From contig CAMBDY010000004.1 of the NCBI GenBank assembly GCA_945865525.1, positions 42,471-106,470 of the forward strand: 64,000 nt of DNA. Direction: 5' to 3'. The position numbers and the translations under genes were made by a program. This DNA comes from Nitrospira lenta. Its GTDB lineage: Bacteria; Nitrospirota; Nitrospiria; Nitrospirales; Nitrospiraceae. Below, one piece after another: positions 8,511-16,699 of the stretch (the stretch's first letter is position 1; every line of letters starts with the position of its first letter). The notes under the pieces were generated by a model, which did not search any database, was not told the DNA's origin, and worked only from the letters and a program-made list of their open reading frames with translations.

Positions 8511-8539
8511 TTGCAATTTGAAAGAGAAACTTCTACACT
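8511..8539 (+). promoter_or_regulatory. candidate promoter of the 31-residue basic protein gene
   Basis: TTGCAA at 8511-8516 and TACACT at 8534-8539 with a 17-base spacer. The predicted start near 8546 leaves a short leader holding AGGAG at 8551-8555 before the ATG at 8563. Confidence 0.6.
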
Positions 8540-8562
8540 TCCCGCTTCGCAGGAGAGAACGC

Positions 8563-8658
8563 ATGTCTAGTGTTTTGAAAAAACGCCGTAAGAAAATGCG
8601 CAAGCATAAGTATAAGAAGTTGCGCCGGCGTCAAAAATTCGAACGTCGTAAGAGCTAG
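8563..8658 (+). CDS. 31-residue basic protein of the AURKAIP1/COX24 (mS38-like) ribosomal type
   Basis: A tiny gene with a strong Shine-Dalgarno (AGGAG at 8551-8555) and its own candidate promoter. The product has 31 residues, most of them Lys or Arg, with the core KKMRKHKYKKLRRRQKF. This is the pattern of the AURKAIP1/COX24 domain, known from mitochondrial small-subunit protein mS38 and from short bacterial proteins annotated under the same domain. A ribosomal or rRNA-binding role is likely by analogy. It falls below most length cut-offs and would be missed by standard gene callers. The next small gene starts 29 bases downstream. Confidence 0.75.
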   Translation: MSSVLKKRRKKMRKHKYKKLRRRQKFERRKS

Positions 8659-8687
8659 GCTCCCCGGAAAACGGGGAGGAGGGGTTT

Positions 8688-8908
8688 ATGCCCGAAGGCA
8701 AGAAGCTTCGCATCCGCATCCGGACCGCGAACTATGTCTACGTGGGTGACGCTTCCTCATCTCCGCTATGCGGAACCGTGTGTCCGATTCGCTCAACGAA
8801 GCACAACGTCTTGTTATCAGCCTCACCGATGTGGTGATCGACGATAAGGAGCGTTTGAACTTCGTTGCGCTCAACATGAACCTAATGAAGTCCATCGTAC
8901 AGCGCTAG
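8688..8908 (+). pseudogene. small conserved-looking gene interrupted by a frameshift
   Basis: ATG at 8688 follows GGGGAGGAGGGG. The first frame reads MPEGKKLRIRIRTANYVYVGDA and then turns into a poor sequence ending at a TGA after about 49 codons. The -1 frame continues the protein sensibly from about base 8751: FLISAMRNRVSDSLNEAQ, then LVISLTDVVIDDKERLNFVA and LMKSIVQR, ending at TAG 8906-8908. Joined, the product would be about 73 residues, a short beta-rich protein. I do not recognise it with certainty; the RVSDxLNE...LVISLTDV pattern recalls DUF6812-like small proteins. A lost base (mutation or sequencing error) is more likely than programmed frameshifting, as no slippery heptamer is present. 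Confidence 0.6.
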
Positions 8909-8979
8909 CTGCCAGAAGATACAATTTTTCACCTACTCGCTGCGATGTTCATAGCCGCCCCAGAGATTGCTCCCTCGCC

Positions 8980-10710
8980 ATGTCTACTTTTTCACGATTT
9001 CTTCCGTTCCTGAAGCCCTACCTGTCCCGCATGGCGCTCGCAGGCCTGCTGGTCATGGGAGTCGCGGCCATCAACCTGGCCCTGCTGCGGTTGACCGGCA
9101 TCCTGTGGGACGTCATTACCGTACAGCGCGATCAGTCCCGCATGACGGAGCTGCTCACCCTTTTTCTCGGACTCGTTGTCCTGCAAGGGTTCTGCTCAAT
9201 GGGGCACAGCTACCTGAGTGCATGGGTGTCGCAACGCATCGTTGCCGACTTTCGCCAGCACCTCTTTTCTCACTTACAGACGCTCTCGGTCAGCTTCTTT
9301 GCCCGTCGGCGCACCGGCGAGCTCCTCTCACGGCTCATGAACGATGTAACCGTCATCCAGTCGGTCGCCACCGAAACGCCGATCGAGACCGTCAAACACC
9401 TTGTGACCTTCGTCGGAGGGATCGCATTCCTGCTGGCGATGAATTGGCGCCTCTGCCTCTTGATTCTGTTCCTACTCCCCCTACTCGTCCTCGTGGCAAA
9501 ATTCTTTGGACGACGACTGAGGCTTCTCTCGACCTCGATCCAAGATCATACTGCAGCCCTAAGCACACTGATCGAAGAAGTAATCTCCGGCATCCGTATC
9601 GTGAAGTCCTTCGTCCAGACACAGCGTGAAGAGACCCGATTTGCCGGACAAGTTGAACAAACCCTAACCCTGACGATGCGACGAGCTAGCATCATGGCGG
9701 TGTTTATCCCCGTCATCAGCCTCCTGACCTTCTCCTCGGCAGCGGCGGTCTTGTGGTATGGGGGCGGCCAGGTTATCGATGGCGCCGTGTCGCCGGGCGA
9801 CCTCTTCGCCTTCGTCCTCTTTGCCGGCATTCTGATCGGTCCATTCAGTTCTGCCGCCCGCGTGTTCACGCAAATCAAAGAAGCTCAAGGCGCGACTCAA
9901 CGGGTATTCGAAATTCTGGACACCCATTCTGATGTGAGCGACTCCCCTACGGCGATAGCACTACCCCCCGTCTTGGGCCACATCAAAGCCGAGCACGTCA
10001 GCTTTGCCTACGATCCACGCCAACCGGTCTTAACGGATATATCGTTCGAAGCCAAACCTGGCGAACTGGTTGCCATCGTCGGTCCCACTGGCGCGGGGAA
10101 AACAACCATGATCAACCTGCTCCATCGCTTCTACGATCCGACGGAGGGATGCATCACCATCGACGAACAGAATCTCCGCCACGTCACGATGGACAGCTGG
10201 TATCGGCAGGTCGCCCTGGTCCCGCAAGAGACCATCCTGTTCGGAGGAACAATTCTCGATAATATCCGCTATGGGAACAGGGAGGCGACGGAAGCGAACG
10301 TGGTCGCGGCGAGCCAGGCCGCCCATGCCCACGACTTCATCATGGGCTTCCCGGACCAATATCAAACCGTCGTGGGAGAAAAAGGGATCAATGTATCGGG
10401 CGGACAGCGGCAGCGTATCGCCATCGCCAGGGCTATCCTGAAGAACCCGCGAATCTTACTGTTGGATGAAGCGACGTCTGCGCTCGATAGCGAATCGGAG
10501 CGACTTGTCCAGGAGGCGCTCGAACAACTCATGAAGGGCCGCACGACCTTTGTTATCGCTCACCGATTAACAACCATCCAACGAGCTGATCGCATCCTCG
10601 TCTTCAACAAAGGATGCCTCGTGGAGGCCGGCACCCATGCCGAGCTACTCGACAAAAAAGGGCTCTACCAATACCTCTACACCCTCAGACTCACCGAGCT
10701 CTCCTCGTAA
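8980..10710 (+). CDS. ABC transporter, fused membrane and ATPase domains, MsbA-like
   Basis: 576 residues, the standard size for a type IV (exporter) half-transporter. Six membrane helices occupy about residues 15-310. The ATPase domain is intact: Walker A GPTGAGKTT, Q-loop LVPQETILFGGTI, signature NVSGGQRQR, Walker B ILLLDEATSALDS and the H-loop VIAHRLTTI. It most resembles lipid A/lipid exporters of the MsbA class, which act as homodimers at the inner membrane, but multidrug exporters look the same. No substrate-linked neighbour is present. This protein is a useful in-window contrast to the degenerate ABC protein at 31890-33554. Confidence 0.88.
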   Translation: MSTFSRFLPFLKPYLSRMALAGLLVMGVAAINLALLRLTGILWDVITVQRDQSRMTELLTLFLGLVVLQGFCSMGHSYLSAWVSQRIVADFRQHLFSHLQTLSVSFFARRRTGELLSRLMNDVTVIQSVATETPIETVKHLVTFVGGIAFLLAMNWRLCLLILFLLPLLVLVAKFFGRRLRLLSTSIQDHTAALSTLIEEVISGIRIVKSFVQTQREETRFAGQVEQTLTLTMRRASIMAVFIPVISLLTFSSAAAVLWYGGGQVIDGAVSPGDLFAFVLFAGILIGPFSSAARVFTQIKEAQGATQRVFEILDTHSDVSDSPTAIALPPVLGHIKAEHVSFAYDPRQPVLTDISFEAKPGELVAIVGPTGAGKTTMINLLHRFYDPTEGCITIDEQNLRHVTMDSWYRQVALVPQETILFGGTILDNIRYGNREATEANVVAASQAAHAHDFIMGFPDQYQTVVGEKGINVSGGQRQRIAIARAILKNPRILLLDEATSALDSESERLVQEALEQLMKGRTTFVIAHRLTTIQRADRILVFNKGCLVEAGTHAELLDKKGLYQYLYTLRLTELSS

Positions 10711-10760
10711 GCCGGATGTTGAAAAAGTCCGGCCACACAAACGCCCTGCAGCGTTTGTAC
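10711..10760. repeat. intergenic repeat-like element with hairpin
   Basis: Directly after the ABC transporter stop lies CCGGATGTTGAAAAAGTCC, followed by an 8-bp perfect hairpin (ACAAACGC 10737-10744, GCGTTTGT 10751-10758). A second pair, AAACGTC 10763-10769 and GACGTTT 10788-10794, follows. The TGnTGAAAAA(A)GTC core recurs at 52436-52460 in inverse orientation, which suggests a dispersed intergenic element. Confidence 0.45.
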
Positions 10761-10842
10761 TAAAACGTCCTTCGTTGTCGAAACTGAGACGTTTCACACC
10801 TCACAAACGAGAGCAACCCCTTTTGCAAGGATCCTGAGGGAA

Positions 10843-11682
10843 TTATAGGCCAATCGCTTCGATCGTCTGCATGTCTTCAGCAGTGAGAGTGAGCTGTTCA
10901 GCCTGGAGATCCTCGCTCATATGTTGCGGATTCGTTGTGCCAGTCAAGGGCAGCATTCCAATCTGCATCGAAAACCGAAAGACGATCTGCGCGAGACCGG
11001 CCCCTAACCGTTGGGCAATGGCCCTGATGGCTGGGTCAGCAAAGATTCCCTGGTTGGCGGTCAGCAACGAAAATCCTTGATAGATGATGCCATGGGTTCG
11101 GCAGATCGCCCGCACCTCTCGATCCCATCCAAATGCGGCATAGCAGCGGTTTTGAACCATCATAGGTTTCACTCTAGCCTGGGCGCAGAGCTGCGTGAGT
11201 TGCGCCGCTGTGACATTGCTGATCCCGATCATTTTTGTCTTCCCCGACTGGTAGAGCCCCTCAATGGCAGCCCAGACCTCCCAATCCGCCTCTCCTAATC
11301 CCTGCCGTTGATAGGGGCCATGCAAGACATAGGAATCGAGATAGTCCGTATGGAGATGAACCAACGAACTGTCGAAGGACTGCATCACTTGAGTCGTAAG
11401 ATTGGCGGAGGCATCGTAGGGGGTGCGATGGTCCTGTCCATTCGTGGACGTAAACTTGGTTTGCAGAAAGAGGCGATCGCGCGTCACCCCTTGCTGCGCC
11501 AGAGCCTGCAGGGCCTCCCCCACCAAGGCCTCCTGGTAATGGATCAGTTGGTTCGCTGTATCGATAGCCGTAAAGCCGGCCGCCACGGCCAGCTGCACCA
11601 ATTGCGTCGTGGCCTCTTTTTTCCACGCCGTGCCATACATGAACGAGGGAACCGGCACATTGTTATAGGCAATCAAAGACAT
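10843..11682 (-). CDS. aldo/keto reductase
   Basis: 279 residues from the ATG at 11682, chosen because GGAGAAC lies 8 bases upstream; a slightly longer frame begins at 11703. NADPH-dependent TIM-barrel oxidoreductase. The tetrad region reads IDTANQLIHYQEALVGEAL, the variant with a longer DTA-to-Tyr spacing found in one AKR subgroup. It is followed by FLQTKFT (Lys) and DSYVLHGPY (His). IGISNV and the cofactor region PLTGTTNPQHM also fit. The substrate is unknown. It is a single gene, convergent with the ABC transporter. Confidence 0.87.
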   Translation of the reverse strand: MSLIAYNNVPVPSFMYGTAWKKEATTQLVQLAVAAGFTAIDTANQLIHYQEALVGEALQALAQQGVTRDRLFLQTKFTSTNGQDHRTPYDASANLTTQVMQSFDSSLVHLHTDYLDSYVLHGPYQRQGLGEADWEVWAAIEGLYQSGKTKMIGISNVTAAQLTQLCAQARVKPMMVQNRCYAAFGWDREVRAICRTHGIIYQGFSLLTANQGIFADPAIRAIAQRLGAGLAQIVFRFSMQIGMLPLTGTTNPQHMSEDLQAEQLTLTAEDMQTIEAIGL

Positions 11683-11898
11683 GCGATGTTCTCCAAAACA
11701 CACAGACTCATGTTACGGCTTGTATGCTCCTGGCGTGAGCAGGAAATGCACTGGCTGCGGAGCGACAACAATGAAAATGGAAATGACAGAAACGTCACAT
11801 GAACAACCAGCAGAGATCTCTTCAGAACCTGACCGATGAGGAAACATGGGAGACGGCCCTTCAGCCGCCTCCCAGGAAGCGACTTATCAACGAGTGTC

Positions 11899-12138
11899 TT
11901 AGTGGCGGCAACTGTTCTCCGCCAACATCTTCTGGCCCGCACTGGCGTCACTGGGGATACGCCCAAGACAAGCAGCCTGGGTATCCTGCTGAGACCCGGC
12001 GGCGATGCGGTTGATGTCTTTCCCCGAAGCGGCATTCGTCGGTGCCGATAGGACAGTGAATTCCTCACTTGCGCAGCCCCCCACCATCATCCCCAACAAG
12101 GCGATGACCCCCAATACACTCACTGATCGAGTTGCCAT
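11899..12138 (-). CDS. small lipoprotein
   Basis: 79 residues. A signal peptide (VSVLGVIALLGMMVGGC) with a clear lipobox ending at Cys22 is followed by a short, mostly polar tail (NAASGKDINRIAAGSQQDTQ, then ACLGRIPSDASAGQKMLA). There is no recognisable domain. The 195 bases downstream, up to the aldo/keto reductase start, hold nothing I can assign. Confidence 0.65.
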   Translation of the reverse strand: MATRSVSVLGVIALLGMMVGGCASEEFTVLSAPTNAASGKDINRIAAGSQQDTQAACLGRIPSDASAGQKMLAENSCRH

Positions 12139-12267
12139 AGCGCGCCCCCTTTATACATAAAGACCATTAACTGACGGTTGGGGCATCCTACCCCCCCAGC
12201 CACAGAAGAACAAGCGCCGGAGTCCTCGCCTCGCGGCGGCCAAAACGTTTTCAGGCCTCCCGCTAGG

Positions 12268-12939
12268 CTAGTTAGGGCCGGTTTGAGAAGACTTTCGGTT
12301 TGCCGTACCCTGCAAGTCCATATCCAGCGAGACCGCGCTGTCCGGCTTCTTGGCATCGAGCTTAAGCGGCATCTGATCGACAACCAGTTTGACCAGGGGC
12401 ACTGCGACGATATACGGGGCCGTCTCCGAAGGATTGGAATGTATCGAAAGCCGGACATTTTTAGGCCGCTGGCTCGGCGTCAAAAGGGGCGTCAGTTCCG
12501 CCGCCACAAATCCCACGAGCATCCCGCTACCATCGACGAGCTTATGAATCTCATAGGCGTTAGCCACGGAGGGCGCGGCCTCCAACGGAAGGTCTGGGCT
12601 CCGCGTGACCAACGCCAAGCCCAACAGTCGTGGGGTAATAAACCCATAGCTCCCGATCGGCGCAACCGAGAAACGAATCCCGGAGGCCGGGGCACTGAGT
12701 TCAGCTACCTCGTTCTTCGTCCGCAATTGCCGCCGCAACTCCATTTCATTCCCGGGTGTCGCAATCACCACCACCGCCGGTGCGGCGGTTTGCATAGGCA
12801 ACACTTCCGTCTTTCCCCCTCCTCGTGCCGCATCAAGCGACGTAGGAAGTAGGCTCATTATGAACAGGCTCAGCAACATGCCGGCGAGCACCAACCGGAC
12901 AGGCCTAGGCCGAATTAATGGTACAACGACGTCAAACAT
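12268..12939 (-). CDS. secreted or membrane-anchored protein of unknown function
   Basis: 223 residues from ATG 12939, which follows AGGAGGG at a 9-base spacing; a longer frame starts at 12984. The N-terminus has a basic stretch (IRPRPVRL), a hydrophobic segment (LVLAGMLLSLFIMSLLP) and a likely cleavage site near LDAARG. The rest is a beta-rich soluble domain with no motif I know; VRLSIHSNPSETAPYIVAVP suggests an immunoglobulin-like or protease-regulatory fold, which is a guess. It is followed on the same strand by the small lipoprotein, so both may be envelope proteins. Confidence 0.6.
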   Translation of the reverse strand: MFDVVVPLIRPRPVRLVLAGMLLSLFIMSLLPTSLDAARGGGKTEVLPMQTAAPAVVVIATPGNEMELRRQLRTKNEVAELSAPASGIRFSVAPIGSYGFITPRLLGLALVTRSPDLPLEAAPSVANAYEIHKLVDGSGMLVGFVAAELTPLLTPSQRPKNVRLSIHSNPSETAPYIVAVPLVKLVVDQMPLKLDAKKPDSAVSLDMDLQGTANRKSSQTGPN

Positions 12940-13127
12940 GGGTGCGAACCCTCCTGGTACGACAATAAAGAACAAGTCGTTCAATACGGTGGACCACTGT
13001 TGTTTACCAAGCTTAGCCTATGCGGCGCAATCTAAGTCTGATAAAGCGTGAGACGGCGATCTTCAACCGCCACTGCGACAAACAGATGATGCACTGATTG
13101 CCTCGTCATAACAGGACTCGCTACAGG

Positions 13128-13159
13128 ATGCGCTATTCTATGTGCCACGGGTAGCGCAT
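13128..13159. repeat. inverted repeat upstream of rbgA
   Basis: ATGCGCTA (13128-13135) and TAGCGCAT (13152-13159) form 8-bp perfect arms around 16 bases. A second small pair, GAATAG...CTATTC, lies at about 13181-13197 next to a possible -10 box (TAGAAT). It may be an operator or a leader structure; no protein can be assigned. Confidence 0.35.
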
Positions 13160-13216
13160 ATACGGCAGCCGACCGTGTAGAATAGAATGCCTATTCACCG
13201 AGAAGGTTGAGCGGAC

Positions 13217-14077
13217 ATGTCTATCCAATGGTTCCCGGGTCACATGAATGTGGCGCGCAAAGAAGCGGCCAAGACGATGGAAGTCATCGATGTCATCGTC
13301 GAGGTGCTGGATGCGCGTATACCGGAAGCCAGCTGCAATCCGCTCATCGAAGAGCTGCGTCTGGTGCGCCAGCGTCCGAGCCTAAAGGTGCTCAATAAGA
13401 CCGATCTCGCCGATCCCGTTATTACGCAAGCCTGGCTCGACTTCTATCACCGGCAACCGAACGTCAGCGCCGTGGCCCTTTCGTGCAACCGGGCAGGCGA
13501 TGCCTCCAAGGTCCCCCAGCTCTGTCAGCTGCTAGCACCGCATCGCAATAGCAGCGTGAAGCCGCTACGCATGCTGATCATGGGAGTCCCCAACGTTGGC
13601 AAATCGACCATGATGAACGCGCTCCTTAAGCGCCGCATCGCGCGCGTGGGCGACGAGCCGGCCGTGACCAAAGTCCAGCAACGGCACAAATTGAACGACC
13701 ACATGGCCATCACCGACTCGCCGGGACTCTTGTGGGGAACCATTAAAGACCCGAACGTCGGGCTCCTCCTCGCCACGATCAACGCCGTGGGTCATACGGT
13801 CGTCGATGACGAAGCGGTCGCCGAGTTTCTCGCCGCCATCCTGCTGACACGCTATCCTGCCAGACTCACAGCCCGCTACGGATTTGCGGTAGAGGGGCTA
13901 ACGCACACGGACGTGATCGACGCCATTGCCCAAAAGCGAGGCTGCCTCCTACCCAAGGGCGGTGGTGGACTGGACCGAGATAAAGCGGCGAGGCTTCTCC
14001 TCTTGGACTACCGCAGCGGCATACTCGGCCGCACCAGCCTAGAGGAGCCTCGCACGCGCGAGGCCATACCGAGTTGA
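13217..14077 (+). CDS. rbgA: ribosome biogenesis GTPase RbgA/YlqF
   Basis: 286 residues with the circularly permuted GTPase order that marks this family: G4 NKTD at residues 60-63 precedes G1 GVPNVGKS at 123-130, G2 T151 and G3 DSPG at 167-170. The N-terminal WFPGHMNVARK is the RbgA signature, and the C-terminal helical RNA-binding domain (DAIAQKRGCLLPKGGGGLDR) is present. RbgA acts late in 50S subunit assembly. The gene stands alone, preceded by a 276-base gap holding inverted repeats and a possible TAGAAT -10 element. Confidence 0.95.
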   Translation: MSIQWFPGHMNVARKEAAKTMEVIDVIVEVLDARIPEASCNPLIEELRLVRQRPSLKVLNKTDLADPVITQAWLDFYHRQPNVSAVALSCNRAGDASKVPQLCQLLAPHRNSSVKPLRMLIMGVPNVGKSTMMNALLKRRIARVGDEPAVTKVQQRHKLNDHMAITDSPGLLWGTIKDPNVGLLLATINAVGHTVVDDEAVAEFLAAILLTRYPARLTARYGFAVEGLTHTDVIDAIAQKRGCLLPKGGGGLDRDKAARLLLLDYRSGILGRTSLEEPRTREAIPS

Positions 14078-14349
14078 CGGCCAGCACATGAGAAATAGAA
14101 CGCGAGCCTGACGGGAACGGTTCGATCAGAAGTTCGAAGTTCCAAAAACCTTGAGCGGCGAACCTCGCCTCCGCCGATTTCGCTTATCGTGTCAAAATTC
14201 ATCCCACAGCCTGGATAATAATGGCCCCGCATCGTTTTCGAGTTTGATACATTTTTTTCTTCTCTCAGCAGGCATATTCGAGTAGAATACCCCCGTTTCC
14301 TAAGACTAAAACTGAACTCAGAGAGAGACGTGACCGATGGGCTCCCGGC

Positions 14350-15222
14350 ATGAATAGACTATCGTGTGATTCCGTTGACGCTGCTGATCAGGCTCCTCAA
14401 GCTGAGCAGTATCAGTGGCAAGGCGTGCTCCCGTTCCTGAGTATTCACCTAATGTGCCTGTGGGTCATCCAGACCGGCATCAGCTGGAAGCTGGTGGCCC
14501 TGGCCATTGCCAGCTACTACCTGAGAATGCTCGCCATCACGGCAGGATATCACCGCTACTTCTCACATCGCGCCTACAAGACCACCCGGGTCTTCCAGTT
14601 TATTCTGGCCTGTCTGGCCATGACATCTGCGCAAAAAGGCGTACTCTGGTGGGCGACACACCATCGGCACCACCATAAACACTCGGATCAGGAAAAAGAT
14701 CGTCACTCCCCGCTCCAACGAGGATTCTGGTTCTCACATGTCGGATGGCTCATATCCGAGAATTATATGCAGACCGATCTTCGTCTCGTGCGAGACTTGG
14801 CGAAATATCCCGAGCTGCGGTTCCTCAACCAGTTTCACGTCATTCCGCCCCTCCTCTATGCAGGACTGATGTACGCGGTGGGGGGCTTCCCCGGACTGAT
14901 TTGGGGCTTCTTCATTTCGACTACCATCCTCTACCATTGCACCTTCTTCATTAACTCCCTGACGCACATCATGGGCCGAGTTCGCTATAACTCCCGCGAT
15001 GGCAGCAAGAACAGTTTCATCCTAGCGATTCTCTGTTGCGGGGAGGGGTGGCACAACAACCACCATTACTACCAGTCGTCGGTCAATCAGGGATGGTTCT
15101 GGTGGGAAGTAGACTTCTCCTATTATCTCTTGACCGTACTTTCCTGGTTTGGAATCGTGTGGGATCTGAGGAGACCTCCTCCCCACATCAAAGCCAAGAT
15201 CCTCTCATCCGGCACTGCCTAG
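14350..15222 (+). CDS. membrane fatty-acid desaturase (delta-9/acyl-CoA type)
   Basis: 290 residues. It carries the three histidine boxes that bind the di-iron centre: HRYFSH, HRHHHKH and HNNHH in the segment GEGWHNNHHYYQ. Four membrane helices lie between them, as in stearoyl-CoA/acyl-lipid delta-9 desaturases (GILWWATHHRHHHKHSD-like block). It inserts a double bond in membrane acyl chains using O2 and an electron donor, so it fits an aerobic organism adjusting membrane fluidity. A TAGAAT -10-like element sits at 14283-14288. The gene stands alone between rbgA and an unrelated lipoprotein. Confidence 0.93.
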   Translation: MNRLSCDSVDAADQAPQAEQYQWQGVLPFLSIHLMCLWVIQTGISWKLVALAIASYYLRMLAITAGYHRYFSHRAYKTTRVFQFILACLAMTSAQKGVLWWATHHRHHHKHSDQEKDRHSPLQRGFWFSHVGWLISENYMQTDLRLVRDLAKYPELRFLNQFHVIPPLLYAGLMYAVGGFPGLIWGFFISTTILYHCTFFINSLTHIMGRVRYNSRDGSKNSFILAILCCGEGWHNNHHYYQSSVNQGWFWWEVDFSYYLLTVLSWFGIVWDLRRPPPHIKAKILSSGTA

Positions 15223-15348
15223 GCCTGCAGTACGAGTCAGCGGCGCGATCACTTGTATTGCTCAAATTTTGCCTGTGCCGACTTTGTAACGACATTCCCT
15301 CCTGAGAAGTCTGCTCATGCGACTATCGCCTGCTCCTTCGCATCGTAA

Positions 15349-15849
15349 TCATCGCTTTCCAGTTTTCAATCGTGCGTAGTTCGTACATCCAAGTTCTTCT
15401 TTCAGGTCACACGCCTTGCCATAGAATGTGAGTGCGTCCTCGCGTGACTGTCGTACCCCTGCGCCGAACTCATATGACGCTCCAAGATTGTTACAGCCAA
15501 GCGCATCCTGCCCGTCACACGCTTGCCGATAGAGTTCCACCGCTTTGAAGTAGTTCCGCCTGCCGCCATACTGCTCGCCGTATTTGACTACTTGATCGTT
15601 TCTAAGCGTGACAGAATAAGTGCGAAACCACATTGCAGTTACGTGTTTGATTCGTTTGTAGATCAGATACTCCTCTCCTTTACTCTCATCAGCACTTACA
15701 GATACTGGAGATCCGAGAATCTCAATGACTTGCTTCTTAGACATTCCCAGAGCAATGTCCTCAAAGTCCGAAGCGGTCACATAGAGGATTGCCTGACAAC
15801 CCGTCATGAAAATCAGAACGCAAATTAGTATCCGGAATCGCATATGCAC
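15349..15849 (-). CDS. lipoprotein with SmpA/OmlA-like and Sel1-repeat segments
   Basis: 166 residues. A short lipoprotein signal (LICVLIFMTGC) is followed by DFEDIALGMSKKQVIEILGSP, which resembles the SmpA/OmlA (BamE-like) fold. After it come two Sel1-type helical units with paired cysteines: AVELYRQACDGQDALGCNNL and ALTFYGKACDLKEELGCTNY. Sel1 repeats mediate protein contacts in the periplasm. This mix of a BamE-like module with Sel1 repeats is unusual but not unknown. The local base composition is visibly more AT-rich than the neighbours, and the gene may be a recent arrival together with the next one. Confidence 0.75.
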   Translation of the reverse strand: MHMRFRILICVLIFMTGCQAILYVTASDFEDIALGMSKKQVIEILGSPVSVSADESKGEEYLIYKRIKHVTAMWFRTYSVTLRNDQVVKYGEQYGGRRNYFKAVELYRQACDGQDALGCNNLGASYEFGAGVRQSREDALTFYGKACDLKEELGCTNYARLKTGKR

Positions 15850-16067
15850 CGCGCGCTTAGGCTAAGAAAATTCCTGACTGCTATGCGCGGTGACTCCAAG
15901 TATGCCTATGAGTAGCAGCAGTGTTGTAAGCAACCTTCGCATCTGGCATCGTGTCACAATGTTGCAACAGTTGAAACCGTGTAAATGATTGAAGTATAGG
16001 AGAAAATAGCAGTACAAATGGCACCGCCAGCGTCCTTTTACAGGGCACTGGGGTCTATAGGCTGAAT

Positions 16068-16547
16068 TTATAATTCTAGGTCACTCAAACCTGGATGATT
16101 ATCGGGGCGTCTTCCCAGTGGCCAGTGGAACTTTCTCTCGGACTCTTTAATCGGTACGTCATTAATACTGGCAAAGCGTCGCATCATAAAACCCTGAGAA
16201 TTAAATTCCCAATTCTCATTGCCATAACTGCGTTGCCAATTACCTGAGGCATCATGACACTCATACGCAAATCGAACTCCAATCCGATTATCGGTAAAGG
16301 CCCATAATTCTTTGATTAAACGGTAGTTCAATTCCTTATTCCATTTTCGTATCAAAAACTGTTTGACCTGCTCTCTGCCGATTGGAAATTCAGCCCTATT
16401 TCTCCACACCGTATCCTCGGTATAAACCAATACGACCCGCTCAGGGTCACGGGTATTCCATGCATCTTCGGCCATGCGAATCTTCTGAATTGCTGTTTCT
16501 CTAGTAAATGGCGGTACGGGTGGTTTAGCTTCCATGAATTTCTCCAA
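16068..16547 (-). CDS. DUF1348 / SnoaL-like (NTF2-fold) protein
   Basis: 159 residues, full length for the family. It shows the typical strings [67 protein letters not shown] and [15 protein letters not shown]. Proteins of this kind form a small cone-shaped pocket, and their biochemical role is not established. They are widespread and often carried on transferred DNA. The AT-rich composition here supports a foreign origin (inference). The 217 bases upstream of the Sel1 lipoprotein and the 151 bases before the next gene show no features. Confidence 0.85.
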   Translation of the reverse strand: MEKFMEAKPPVPPFTRETAIQKIRMAEDAWNTRDPERVVLVYTEDTVWRNRAEFPIGREQVKQFLIRKWNKELNYRLIKELWAFTDNRIGVRFAYECHDASGNWQRSYGNENWEFNSQGFMMRRFASINDVPIKESERKFHWPLGRRPDNHPGLSDLEL

Positions 16548-16699
16548 TCATTGGTCTGTCTGGCGCGAGACAGAACACCCCATTTCTAGAGGAAGAAAAA
16601 GTAGTGCCTCGCTGCCACCACAGCGCCGTGTGCCCGTCGAGCGAGGCACGTCTCAGGGTACACGTTCCAGAAGCAGGGCCACCGTGGGCGCCGCTTCGC

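Noticed and set aside
8740..8760. Programmed -1 frameshift in the small gene
   Set aside because: The sequence GACGCTTCCTC has no X XXY YYZ slippery heptamer and no obvious downstream pseudoknot, so a plain indel is the simpler reading.
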